The position numbers and the translations under genes are program-made. Below are positions 36,786-48,161 of a stretch of 64,000 nt of DNA, in pieces. Position 1 is the stretch's first letter. Each line of letters starts with the position of its first letter. The notes below the pieces were generated by a model that was given only the letters and a program-made list of their open reading frames with translations, had not been told where the DNA came from and did not search any database. This DNA is from Magnolia sinica (taxonomy: Eukaryota; Streptophyta; Magnoliopsida; Magnoliales; Magnoliaceae). The stretch lies in NCBI RefSeq assembly GCF_029962835.1, contig NC_080579.1, positions 83,283,959 to 83,347,958 on the forward strand, in the 5' to 3' direction.

Positions 36786-38195
36786 AAATTCAAAACACAC
36801 TGTACCTACGAAAATTTTCGTAGGTAAAGATGACTAGGTAAAACTAAAGATTTCAATTGTTATATTTTGAAAAATTCAAAACACCCTTTACCTATATTTT
36901 GAAAAATTCAAAACACCCTTTACCTATGACTATTTTCGATTCAAATCACCCTTTAACTACGAATAATTTTGTAGGTAAATATGTTCAGAACACCCTTTAG
37001 CTACGATAAGTTTCGTAGGTAAAGAGGGTTTTTATTTCATAGGTAAAAGTAAGGTTTTCGATTTTTGTATTTTGAAAATTTCAAAACACCCTATGACTTT
37101 TGCCTACGAAATCCAATTTCATTGCTAAAAGTAGACTTTTGGGTATAATCGAAAATTTCAAAACACCTTTTACCTACAAATTCGTAGGTAAAGATGGATT
37201 TTTCCTACGACATAAAATATTTGTAGGTAAAGATGGATTTTACCTATGAAATATAGTATCGTAGGTACAAGTAAACTTTTTGATAGTTAGAAAATTCAGA
37301 ACACCCTTTAGCTACGGATTTTTTCGTAGGTAAATATGGCTTTGGTAGGTAAAAGTAGGCTATTCGGTTTTTAAAAAAATTGAGAACACCCTTTAGCTAC
37401 GACAATTTTCGTAGGTAAATAGGGCTTTTACCTACGTGCCTAAATTTCCTAGGTAAAAGTAAGGTTTTCGATTTTTCATAATTTAAAAATTGCAAAACAC
37501 CCTTTACCTACCAAAGTTTTCGTAGGTAAAGATGACTTTTTCGTATGACGACCTTCGTGATTTATTTCAAAAATTCAAAACACCCTTTAGCTACGAACAT
37601 TTTCGTAGGTAAAGATAGCCTTTACCTACGAACTTATATTTCGCAGGTAAAAGTAAGGTTTTCGATTTTTCAAATTTCAAAAGACCTTTTACCTATGAAT
37701 ATTTTCGTAGGTAAAGAGGGGTTTTCCCTAAATTTAGAACACCCTTTAGCTATGAATATTTTCGTAGGTAAAGATGTCTTTTGCCTACTAAAAGCTTCGT
37801 AGGTGAAGATATCTTTTACCTACGAAATTATATTTCGTTGGTAAAAGTAATCCGAAAAATTGAAAACACCTTTTGCCTACTAAAAGGCTCGTAGGTGAAG
37901 ATATCTTTTACCTACGAAATTATATTTCGTCGGTAAAAGTAATCTTTTCAAATTTTTATTTTTTTAAAAAATTCAAAACACCCTTTACCTACGAAAATTT
38001 GTGTAGGTAAAGATGGATGATTAAAAAGACCCTTTACCTACGAAAAGTTTCGTAGGTAAATATGACTTGTACCTACGAAATTTAAGTTTCGTCGGTAAAA
38101 GGTTACTTTTACCTACGAAAATGATTTTCGTTGGTAAAAGTCATCTTTACCTACGAAAATTAATTGCGTAGGTAAAAGTTTCGTAGGTAAAAACC
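36786..38195. repeat. Right subterminal array of the nested element
   Basis: About 1.4 kb of 'acaccctttacctacgaaaa' plus 'ttttcgtaggtaaa' units, roughly 60-110 bases apart, often preceded by 'aaaattcaaaacacc'. This is twice the length of the left array and differently spaced, so the element ends are asymmetric, as in known CACTA elements. Confidence 0.92.
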
Positions 38196-38208
38196 ATATT
38201 TCTTGTAG

Positions 38209-38936
38209 TTTCCACGCTGCTTGAGCTCCAATTCGAGCAAAAAAAATGGTAGATGTCTCCAAAAAGGAGATGGGAAAACTCAAATTCCGAGGATTCAGTA
38301 TCACTGAAGCCAGCAACCCGAAAACCTCTCGATTCCTCTCCAGAAAACTCTGAAGTGACAAACACAAAGCACCTTGAAGATCTCCGATGGTCAGATCCAC
38401 CTTTACAAACAGGAAAACGGAACAGATTTCTAGAAATTTCAAGAAAAAACCGAGATTTCAGAGGCTTCTATTCTTTCTCAGCAATAAACCCTAGAAACCC
38501 CCCGTTTTCTCTCCAGAAAATCCCGGTAATGCAGATCAAGGAGCGCGTGGAAGAAACCTAGGATGGAAATTCCAGGGATTTTCAAAATGTAGGGCGTTGG
38601 AGAGAGAGAAAAGGGATAGAAAAACCGGTTAGAGTTTCTGCAACCCTAGATGCGAGAGGATTTCGTCGGTTTCCTTCTCTCCTTCTCTGTCGTTTCCCTA
38701 CCTCTCTCTCTCTGCATTTTTTTTTTCTTGCTTTCTTACGAACGACAGAGGCAAGGACGGAGGGTATTATAGGAGAAGGGTAGAAGGATGGAAGGAGTTG
38801 AGAATGGCGCCGAATGTATGTATGTCATATATGCATACATGCAAAGGAATGGAGCATCCATGCGCGTGAGAAAATTCTAGGGGAAAACCTTAGAAAGAGA
38901 ATGAAGATCTCTTTGGCACGCTTTTCCATTAGACTT
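38209..38936. other. Gene-5'-end-like, GC-richer block in the outer CACTA
   Basis: The block has TC/GA-rich stretches, 'accctagaaacc' and 'aaccctagatgcgag' words common in plant 5' leaders, and overlapping ORFs of about 100 codons on both strands (38253-38561 plus, 38113-38442 minus). It may be captured promoter or first-exon DNA of a host gene. No protein family is recognisable. Confidence 0.3.
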
Positions 38937-40072
38937 TTAGCCTCGGTTCCTATGCAACCGAGGCTAAAAAGTAGACATTTGGCTTTTGTGTGAAATCTTT
39001 CCTTCGATCATCCAATTTCATTTGAAATTTCTTAAATTTTTTTAGAATTTTCAATTATTTGAAATTTCTCGATTTTTTAAAATTTTTTAATTTTTTAAAG
39101 ATTTTTAAATTCAAAATTCTTTTTTTTTCAAAAATTTCAAAAATTTTCAAAATTCTTAATTTTTTTAAAATTCTCAATTTTTAAAAAAAAATCATACTTT
39201 TTCATAATTATCATTTTTTATTCTTAATTTTTCAAAAAAAAAAATCTTAAATTTTTTAAAGTTCTCAAAAATTTTAAAAATTCTTAGTTCTTAAAAAATT
39301 CAAAATTCAAATCTTTTTCAAAACTCTCAATATTTTTTTTTCAAAATTCTCAATTTTTTCCCAATTATCTCCATTTTTGAAAAAAAATTCTCAATTTTTT
39401 CACAATTGTCAAAATTTTTAAAAATTTTTAATTCTTTCAATATTCTCAATTTTTTTCAATATTCCTAAATATAGACTTTTGGCCTCTGTTCTTATACAAC
39501 GGAGGCTAAAAAGTAGACTTTTGGCCTCGGTTCCTATGCAACTGAGGCTAAAAAGTAGATATTTCACCTCGGTTCCTATGCAACTGAGGCTAAAAAGTAG
39601 GCCTTCCACCTCGGTTCCTATACAAACGAGGCTAAAAGGTAGACCTTTCGCCTCAGTTCCTATGTAATTGAGGCTGAAAGGTAGACCTTTCGCATCGGTT
39701 CCTATGCAACTGAGGCTAAAAAGTGACTTTTTGCCTCGGTTCTTATGTAATTGAGACTAAAAGGTAGACTTTTCGCCTCGGTTCCTATGCAACTGATGTT
39801 AAAAACTAGACTTTCCGCCTCGGTTCATTGCAATTGAAGCTAAAAGGTAGACTTTTCGCCTTGGTTCCTATGCAACTGAGGCTAAAAGGTAGACTTTTCG
39901 CCTTGGTTCCTATGCAACTGAGGCTAAAAGGTAGACTTTTTGCCTTAGTTCCTATGCAATTGAGGTGAAAGATGAACTTTTAACCTCAGTTCCTTAACAA
40001 CCGAGGCTAAAAGACACATTTAGCCTCCATTTTTTCAACTGAGGCTAAAAAATTGTGGCTAAAGGCCTATTT
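38937..40072. repeat. Right subterminal array of the outer CACTA element
   Basis: One unit lies at 38937-38972. Then comes a T-rich low-complexity stretch (39000-39470), then about 12 near-regular units of 'ttcgcctcggttcctatgca' + 'actgaggctaaaaggtagac' at a 60-base period from 39475 to 40070. The motif is shared with the left end. Confidence 0.9.
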
Positions 40073-40267
40073 TCTTGTAGTGTGATATGGAGCATTGTAG
40101 CTTTTCTCGTACTGAATATATCGCTAGCTTACTCAGTTCCTTTTTTATTCAAAATGGGCTTTGATAGGGCAATGATGCGCCGTTCCATACTACGGTACGG
40201 GGCTGGTTTCGGTTTCCAATTGGACTCGGACAGTAGCTCCGCCTCTAGATCTTGGTACCCGTCGCTA

Positions 40268-40910
40268 CTGTGGGTCCCACTATAACCTATGTGTTTAAGC
40301 CATTCCGTCCATACATTTTATCAGCTAATTTTAAGTCATGATCCCAAAAATGAGGCAGATCTGATATGATGGTGGACCACACCACAGAAAACAGTGCACC
40401 ATTAAGATGTTCTTAGGGCCCACTGTAATGTTTATTTACCATCCAACCTGTTGATTAGGTCACACAGAACTGGATGAAGGGAAAACACAAATATCATCTT
40501 GATCCAAAACTTTTGTGAACCTCAAGAATTTTTTAATGGTGGCCATTCACTCACCATTGTTTCCTGGTGTGTGATCCTCCTAAGATTTGGATATGCCTGA
40601 TGTTGGAAATTGGATGGACATGGATAAAACGCATTCATCATGTTGGGGCCCACAGCTTTTCCAACAAGGACCAGTACCGAACTGGGTACTGCAGGGGTTA
40701 CTACAGAATCCGAATCCGGTTTGGAAACCAGATTGCATAAACGATGATCCACGGCATATGCTACTCGGGTCATAGACTCGTAATAAGAACATTCAATGGA
40801 TGAAGCTAAGATTCATATCTGCCTCATTTTTAGGCTCATCACCTAAAATGATATGTAAAAATGCATGGACGGTCTGGATAAAATACATACATTACGGTGG
40901 GCCTCGTGTA
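40268..40910. repeat. Foldback MITE copies flanking a short unique segment
   Basis: 40268-40650 is a nearly complete copy ('gtcccactataacctatgtg', 'ccattccgtccatac', 'gatgttggaaattggatgga', 'cattcatcatgttggggccc'). 40800-40910 is the right half of another ('cctcatttttaggctcatca', 'catggacggtctggataaaa', 'acatacattacggtgggcc'). Confidence 0.65.
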
Positions 40911-41004
40911 ACCCCTGAGAGGACCGTCTGCCTCGGGCTTGGCCTGCTGGGGGTAGTACTCAAACCCGAAAGGAAACGAATTGCCTAGTGAGTAAACTCT
41001 GCGG

Positions 41005-41905
41005 TTCCAACCGTGATTTATGTACTTTATCCACTCCATCTATCCATTTTACCCGATAATTTTAGGGTTTGATCTAAAAACGAAGCATATTCAAAGCCCA
41101 AGCTGACCACATCACAGAAACAGTGTGAATTGAACTTCTACCATTGAAAAATTCTCAGGGGCCACAGAAGTTTTGGATAAGCTGATGTTTGTGTTTTCCC
41201 GACCCTATGAAGAGGTAGATGACAAATCACCCTAGGAAGGTTTCAACGGTGGAAATCATTATTCCCACTGTTTCCTGTGGTGTGGTCCACTTGAGCTTTG
41301 GATTTTTGGGCTCAACCCCTAAAATAAGCTGGAAAAACGGATGGACGGCGTGGATAAACAGCGTACAATCATGGCGGCCTGACGCAATCCAATTTCCCCA
41401 ATCCCGCTTGGATGCACTTTTGCAAAAGGGATTTCCACGCCAACTTTTTTGGTGGACCCAACGAGAAGTGCTCTGTGGGCCCCACCATGATGTATGTGTT
41501 TCATCCATGCCGTCCATCTATTTTTCTAGATCATTTTATGGTATGAGACAAAAAATGACGTATATCCCAATCTCAATTGGACCACATTACAGGAAAAAGT
41601 GTTGAATGAACGTCAACCATGAAAAACTTCTTGGGGCCATAAAAGTATTGGATCAAGCTGATCTTTGTTTTTTACCTTCATCTGGGTCTGTATGACCTAA
41701 TCAACAGATTGGATGTCAAATAAACAGGACAGTGGGCCCTAAGAGGATTATAAAGGTGGATATCCATTATCCAATGACTATTGTTTTCCTGTGGTGTAAT
41801 CCACCTGAGATTTACATCCCTATCATTTTCGGGATCAAGACTAAAATGATATGTAAAAATGGATGAACGGAACACATACATCATGGTGGGGCCCGCATAG
41901 CACCA
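41005..41905. repeat. Two foldback MITE copies
   Basis: 41005-41375 runs from 'ccaaccgtgatttatgtact' to 'ggatggacggcgtggataaa'. 41470-41905 runs from 'gtgggccccaccatgatgta' to 'acatacatcatggtggggcc' and is the best-preserved copy in the window, with boundary words that are exact inverted counterparts. Confidence 0.75.
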
Positions 41906-42524
41906 ACCACCAGCCACCGGGCTGGTGGCAGGGGGGAGTAGCCAATCCATATCCTATTTTGCCAAGCAGATGGAGACCGTAATAGAATAAAGACTCGGGT
42001 TTGGCTGAAAAATGTAGTTTAGGCACCTAATGTTTCTTTTTAGGTGCCATCCAAACGGGCCTTTAAAAAATGGCTACATATGGCTTGGGCCACCACAGCC
42101 CTGGAATTTCCAAAAATCATGAAATCATACTCTTGCAGACATGAAAGAGCTCTTTCTTTCCACTTAATCTGATTCGCTCATGAAGACGAGGTGGGCTCCA
42201 GATCAGACAGTGATGGAGATTCAACAACGTTAGTTTTTGTTTTTTTTTTTTTTCCATACAAGAAAAGGAGACTTTGAAGACTTTGAATTTATTAGCTGTT
42301 ACTAATGTGTTATTCAACATGAGGCATTCTCTCACCTGCCTCTCTACAACCTCAAAAAAACAAAAGGACAAGGAAGACTAGTAAAAACACACTACGTCCA
42401 CCACATGCAATTTTTCAATGAGAATAGATGATTAGAGATCCTAAATGCATTTGGAAGATCTCAAACCAATGGAAATTCGGGCCCCACAAAGAATGGGGAT
42501 GTGGCCAATCTACCCATGTTTAGC
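41906..42524. other. No gene; 3' flank of the glutamine synthetase pseudogene
   Basis: Non-coding. It would include the former 3' untranslated region of the pseudogene that ends at 42525. Confidence 0.4.
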
Positions 42525-44336
42525 TTATGTTGGCTTCCACAGGATCGTCTTTTCTGCGATCATGGAAGTGACCACATAGGGATCCATGTTCGAGGCGGGC
42601 CTCCTGTCCTCAAAATAGCCTGCAAGATCATCACAACATGTTTAGTCCCTTCATCATAAGACCGAATCATTTTAGGCCGATTGATGAATTGAATTTGAAA
42701 GATAAAAGGTCTACTACACTGATATGGGCTTTCCACCATTTCTTAGATGGCAACAACTCATCTGAAGCGCACATGCATACATGTAATATGAAATCCAGGC
42801 CATCCAAATCATTGACCCAAATGGGAGAATTGACTAATGACCCTTTGATTGTTTTAATGATGGATGGCCAAAGAAGAAAATACAGCAACAGTTCAAATTA
42901 AAACAAAATGGACTAGAGACGGAATACATCCTGAAGATCCATCCATGGTGAGGGCAAGCAATCCAAATGATGGTGCCATTTTGGATGGAATATATCCCGA
43001 AGATTGCATTTATTCGATTGTCCTAAACATTCGATTGGTGGCCATAAATGGACAACAGCTGATATGGGATGGTTAAGATTGTCCAATTAAGAAATAGAAA
43101 AAACAGCTCAAGAGAAACTGATCAGCCATCCAAAATGGCGGAATTTGGAAAACATACCCAAATGGCGGAATTTGGAAAACAGCAAAAGAGATGATGATTA
43201 AAGCTTAAAAGAACCCTCACCTTTGCCAGCTTTCTCTGTGTCTCGACCGACTCGAATGAAAGCACCACGGTTAGCAACTCCCTGCACAAATCACAATAAG
43301 CAAAACGAAAAATGAATATGCGTTTTCCAGACATTGGTATTTAGAACATGTCTTGGATTGAATGAAGTGGAAGGGATACCCATAAGAAAGTATTGATATC
43401 AGCAGTCTCATGCCGTCCAGTGAGACGCCGTTCGTTGCCTTCGCCATAGGCATGCAGCAATGTGTTCCCTGTGCTTTCAGCCCAAGCTTTTCAATTGCCT
43501 TCTTGATAACTTCATAACCGCCATCTTCTCTCATCGACTTGGTGCTGAACCCCCCCAAAAAAAAAAAAAACAAGACTCACTCCAAATAAGTTCAAATTGT
43601 TCCAAATCAGTTGAAAATAAGTATGTGATCTAGGATAGTGTTTGTGGGTGGCATTTGGTAGGTACGTGTGGGGACCATGGCTGTTAGTCAAGACAATTGA
43701 TCTGATAGGCCCCATTATGGATGGAAGATAGCCCATGCCCCAAAAATCCACCCAACAAAACAATCCTAACCCCTTCAATCTGCAGGCCTGTAAACAGGCA
43801 GGTAAGTAAAATTATTCCACATTGGGTGGAGAAAAAGGCCAACGATTAAATGGCTATGATCCTCCAATCTAGAAATTTTTTGGGACCATCCTCCATCCAT
43901 GGTAAGGTCCATCAAATCAAAGGTCTGGAATTGGATCATAAAGATACTTAAAAAGAGAAGGATTTCTTGGTGTTGCTACCAAGAAACATGGAATGAATGG
44001 AATCCTCTTCTCATTCCACATAAAACAACTATATTACCTGTAGTTCGTATGAGCGCCAGCTCCATTCCAATCTCCCTATGAATGGAATCAAAATACAAAG
44101 AGAACCACAACAAGTTGTAAAACAATGAAAAAAAAAAAAAAGATAGATGGCATCTAAAAATAAATTTACCTGGATAGGCTTCGGGTCAAATGAGAGAACA
44201 ACGCCAGCAATCTCTGTAATCCTCTGTTTACATAGCAAAGAGAATAATCTTACGACTAGTTTTACGAAACGTAGAATCATACATATATAGATTCTTTTAA
44301 AATAAGCAAGACATTCCATGTAATTCCCCTTTTCAG

Positions 44337-44414
<78 letters not shown>

Positions 44415-45163
44415 AAATTAAGGTCTCCACAACAGCCATGGACTCTAATTCTCTGTTTACATAGCAAAGAGAACATATGAATCATACATATACTATGATT
44501 CTTTTAAAAATTTCACACAAGCAACATTCCATCTTATAGGAATCATATATACAGTAGGAATCCCATAACAGGTTGTAGGAATCATGTCTGGTACAATTCC
44601 TTTTTGAGACTAATTTTAGAAAATGGAGACAGGAAACATATATATAGTAGGAATGCCTGTCTGTTTTTTTAGAATTACACCATAACTACATTTAAATGAA
44701 TAATTATTACTTGTGCAAGACCAAACCCGGAAACAATGGGCCACCCCATGAATTGTGTGGTTGCCGAACCATATGACCAATGGGAATGGGACTACCACAC
44801 ATGGGAATCTCGTATTAGACAGTAAAAGAACCAGGTTGCCATGTGGGCATCTGCAATTTACCTCAAGAATGTAGCGAGCGACCCATAGTTCATCACCGGC
44901 AGAGATACCGACGGCGGGGCCGACTTGGAATTCCCACTGCATGAGAAGCAAAGTTCAAGAACTGCATCGAATAATGAAGAGATGCAAGCAGACCAAATCT
45001 GTTAAAGAAAAGGATGGGTGAAATGGATTCTCACCTGGCCTGGCATGACTTCTCCATTTATGCCGCTGATGTTGATGCCTGCGTAAAGACAGGCCTTGTA
45101 GTGGGAATCCACTATGTCACGGCCGAATGCTTTGTCAGCACCAGCACCACAGTAGTATGGGCC
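42525..45163 (-). pseudogene. GS1: Cytosolic glutamine synthetase pseudogene, 5'-truncated, seven exons
   Basis: Minus-strand exons with consensus splice sites: 45035-45163 ([20 protein letters not shown]..., 43 codons), 44862-44936 ([20 protein letters not shown]..., 25), 44170-44223 (RITEIAGVVLSFDPKPIQ, 18), 44038-44075 (GDWNGAGAHTNY), 43380-43544, 43221-43281 ([20 protein letters not shown]), 42525-42619 ([20 protein letters not shown] to TILWKPT, stop). Glutamine synthetase condenses ammonia with glutamate. The short C-terminus after WKP and absence of the plastid extension mark a cytosolic type. Exon 43380-43544 is 165 bases where 160 are needed: a 1-base insertion after GLK's CTG codon and a 4-base insertion before YGEGNERR shift the frame. 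All exons for the N-terminal domain are missing; a LINE begins about 0.75 kb upstream. Confidence 0.92.
44337..44413. repeat. TA microsatellite in a glutamine synthetase intron
   Basis: About 75 bases of uninterrupted TA in the intron between the 18-codon and 25-codon exons. Confidence 0.95.
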
Positions 45164-45904
45164 CTGACCAATATTCACATAATTGCGTAGATTAATCAGA
45201 CATCCGTGAAAGAGAAAAATCACTACTTGTTAGAGATGACCATGTCCGAGGAACAAATAGAAGGGGTGAAAAAAATCATGAGTAGAAAGATAATATCACA
45301 CAATGATATACAAACAAGCGGAGTTCTAGCACGGATCCAGCTTTCAGTGACCCAGATCATCCACCTGGTGGACCCCACTGTGGATGGGAAATATCTTATT
45401 TTTAACCATGCATTTAAGGCCGACGATCAGATGGCTAGAATTGTCCAACAGGGGTGTCATTTGCAGCAAGCATCACCCACCAAAGGCTGCCCTCAACAAA
45501 TGAACAGCCTTGATCTCCAAAAAAAGGTGTCCCACTCATACCAAAACTAACAAAAATATTGGGTCTATTAGTCAACACATTGTTTGATAACCAGGAATTC
45601 TAACTCAGCTCGGTTGACCAATGAGTCAAGACTTAAACAAGTTGACCTGGTGACTCGGCCGAATCTCATAAATTTGAACAGGTTGGTCATATGTTTAATT
45701 TAATTTTTTTAAGGATAGATTTACAAATAACATATCATTTAATATTCATGTATTCAAAATACTAATTAATAGCATACATTATTTTTAAAAAATTGGAAAT
45801 AAAACGGAGTAGAATCTAAGCAAGCATATTAATTGATAATGAATTGCTATTAAAACCAAATTTCTAAAAATTACTAAGAAAAACAAAGAAAATCAGTTCA
45901 TTAA
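45164..45904. other. No exon found between the pseudogene and the LINE
   Basis: The plus-strand ORF 45206-45550 has no homology. The glutamine synthetase exon that should precede GPYYCG, ending in a PGPQ-type motif, is not here. Around 45600-45700 short GTTGACC/GACTCGG words recur. Confidence 0.5.
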
Positions 45905-45924
45905 CAGCAAGTAATGTTGTTGAT

Positions 45925-46869
45925 TTAGCAACTTTTCACAAAGGATAAAACTTTGGTTGCAGACAACCTGTTTGAACAAATAAAACTGCTCTTGCTACTG
46001 TTGATCTTCTGGCCCAAGGCCGCTTGATAGGACGCCAGAAATTCCTTTATTAATTTGAGCGCGGCCCTGCTACCGTTCACGAATGACAAGGTGTCATCCA
46101 CAAACAGCAAGTGTGTGAGAAGAGGGTTGCCCCTTTTCTACTTGTAGGGATGGCACCCGCCATGAACAACCAGGTTTTTGAAGCTCCGAGAGAAAGCTTC
46201 GGCTACAAGGATAAAGAGTTCGGGAGAAAAAGGGTCCCCTTCTCTCAGCCCTTTGGTTGATCTGAAGAATCCCGCCACTTCCCCATTAATAAGAACTGAG
46301 AACTAGTTATTAGCCCAGCAAGTTTCCATCAAGGCCACCCATCTCTCACTGAAACAGAATCTAACTAACACTTGTTTGAGGAAATGTCAGTCCACCCTGT
46401 CATAGGCTTTCTTTAAGTCTAGCTTGATGATTGTGTTGCCCTCCCTAACCTTTCTATTGAGGTCTCGCATAGCATCCTAAGCTAGCGCAATGTTCTCTGT
46501 GATAGATCGACCTTTACAAAGGCCCCTTGCTCACAAGCAATCATTTTAAGGAGAAGTTTGTTCAGCCTAGTGGCTAGGATTTTTTTCTATTATTTTGTAG
46601 ATGACGTTGCATAGGCTGATAAGGCGATAATCTGCGAATGATTGGGCTGAGGAGGACTTGGAGATTAAGCAGATTAGGGACGCTAAGAAGGCCCTAGAGT
46701 GCTCAACCCCAGCAAACAAGAACACTGCTGCCTTGTGGACATCATGCCCCACTGTGGGTAAGCAATCAACAAAGAATGCTACTGAGAATCCGTCGGGGCA
46801 TAGAGCTCCATCCTTCGGGATGGCAGTCACCGCCGCATGAGTTTCGACTAGGGAAGGTGGGGCCATCAA
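45925..46869 (-). pseudogene. LINE reverse transcriptase domain (broken)
   Basis: The minus strand reads PDGFSVAFFVDCLPTVGHDV, then DYRLISLCNVIYKIIEK, then in a shifted frame GAFVKGRSITENIALA, LDLKKAYDRVDWHFLKQVL, GLREGDPFSPELFILVAEAF and LLFVDDTLSFVNGSRAALKL. These are RVT_1 blocks in order, including the active-site FVDD (usually FADD in plant LINEs). At least one frameshift and a few stops are present. Confidence 0.88.
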
Positions 46870-47708
46870 CTCATCGTCCTCCTGCTATGACAATAAGCTG
46901 GGAATAGTAGAGGTGAAGACGTCTTGGCCGGTAGAGGGCTCAGTCGAGAACAGGTCTTTAAAGAACTCCACCGCGGCTAATTTGATCTATCTTAGATCGG
47001 ACAGTGTATTCCGCGCTGCGTCTCTGATGGACGTGATGATCGAGCGCCTAATCTTCTCGCTGGCTGACGCATGGAAGAGTTTGGAGTTTCTCTCCCCCTC
47101 CTCTAACCAATGAATACGCGATTTCTGTTTCCAAAAAATCTCTTCCATGTGCTCCAGATGCTCCAACTGTTGTCTGACTAACACACTCTCCTAGATCAAC
47201 TCGTCACTGATAGAGTCCTGCAACCTAAACTCTATGTTCTGAAGCTCATCCTCACTGCCTTGATCTTGTGGAAGATGCTCCCATATACTTCCTTATTCCA
47301 GACTTTCAGCAGCTATTTCGTCTTCTTGACTTTGAGCTGAACGTTCACCATTACCTAATTAGAATATTCACCCTCCCGTGCCTTCTTGATGGTTTGCTAG
47401 AACGTGTCATGAAATGTCCACATTCTGAGGAACCGGAATGGTCTGATTATGGGCTGGTGTTTCGACGAAAGAGACAATAAAAGGGGGGCGTGATCTGATT
47501 AAGCTCTGGGCAAATATTCCACTCTGAATGCAGGAAAAGCCACCGACCATTTATCATTTAAAAGAACCTTGTCCAACCTAGCCCACACTCACGCAGACCC
47601 AGAGCGGTTCTTGCTCCACGTGTACTTGTTCCCAACATAACCTGCATCAAGGAGGCCTGCATTTTGTATGGCATCTGAGAATTATGTCGTGCTGGCTTTG
47701 TCTCCCTT

Positions 47709-48161
47709 TCAGGTCCCTAATCTCTCGTATGCACCCGCAATTGCATTAAAGTCCCCTCCCACTGCCCACGGAATTGATAAGCCTTTTCTTAGGTCAGCCA
47801 TCTCAAGCCACAAAGCTCTATGGTTGATTTTAGAGCAAATAGCGTAGACAATGGATATAAGGATGTTGTCACTGGAGTTCTGCACGGACAAACTCACGGA
47901 GAGCATTTGGTTAGACTTGGACTGAACATAAACATTTAATTGGTTGAGGTAAAACACCCAAAATTTACCCCCCTCATCGCCATTGGAAAGGGATGAGTGG
48001 AAGCCTAGTTTCAAACCTATGGCCACACGCCTCTCCTTGCGTAGCATGGGCTTTAGAACAGTCACCAGCGAGGGTTTAAAGTCCCTGACCAATCTCCTCA
48101 GCGATCTGATGGAAGACACATTGCTTACCCCATGGGCATTCCAAATCAGGGCTCTATCCAT
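47709..48161 (-). pseudogene. LINE endonuclease domain (EEP type), N-terminal part
   Basis: An open frame of 150 codons begins MDRALIWNAHGVSNVSSIRS. It contains the N-terminal IWNxxG motif, the site of the metal-binding Asn. It ends with WAVGGDFNAIAGAYERLGT, the GDFN block with the catalytic Asp and Asn. The conserved Glu-type block after it (..TVLKPM.. in place of ..LxExK..) is changed to Lys-Pro, so this copy is probably inactive. Confidence 0.88.

Larger units (their letters stand above)
24914..38208. mobile_element. Nested CACTA-like transposon, 13.3 kb, with palindromic subterminal arrays
   Basis: The ends are CTACAAGAAAT (24914) and ATTTCTTGTAG (38208), inverted and matching the core of the CACTACAAGAAA terminus. 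The outermost CA of the CACTA signature is not conserved and I see no clear 3-bp target duplication. Both ends carry dense arrays of TTTACCTACGAAA...TTTCGTAGGTAAA, a motif absent from the rest of the window. The element sits inside the outer CACTA (19533-40082). No transposase is recognisable. It carries a glutamine synthetase exon, other exon-like pieces and a foldback. It is best read as a non-autonomous gene-fragment-carrying element whose ends have drifted. Confidence 0.75.
19533..40082. mobile_element. CACTA (En/Spm-type) transposon, 20.55 kb, non-autonomous, gene-fragment-carrying
   Basis: The left terminus reads CACTACAAGAAAA and the right terminus TTTTCTTGTAGTG, an exact 13-bp inverted repeat with the CACTA signature. 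Both are flanked by TGA (19530-19532 and 40083-40085), the 3-bp target duplication typical of the superfamily. Just inside each end is an array of a subterminal motif (GCCTCGGTT / GAGGCTAAA), the expected transposase-binding region. No transposase (tnp2-like) coding was found. The interior holds a LINE tail, introned fragments of LON2 and a DUF21/CBS gene, and a second nested element (24914-38208). That fits a Pack-CACTA mobilised in trans. Confidence 0.9.

Noticed and set aside
36786-38195. Regularly spaced repeats resembling a CRISPR array
   Set aside because: The units are degenerate palindromes with variable spacing at a transposon end in a plant genome. No cas genes and no constant spacer length.
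38253-38561. Plus-strand 102-codon ORF as a real protein gene
   Set aside because: It has no recognised domain, and overlapping minus-strand frames of the same length exist. Kept only as a possible captured 5' region.
39475-40070. Near-60-base periodic array resembling a satellite or CRISPR
   Set aside because: The same motif occurs at the opposite end of the CACTA element, so it is the subterminal array.
40055-40285. 76-codon ORF with a membrane-like start
   Set aside because: It spans the CACTA right boundary (40082) and its target duplication, so it is a chance junction of transposon and flank.
44029-44439. 136-codon minus-strand ORF with IYIYIY
   Set aside because: It is a TA microsatellite read through glutamine synthetase exon and intron sequence. 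The real exons are in different frames.
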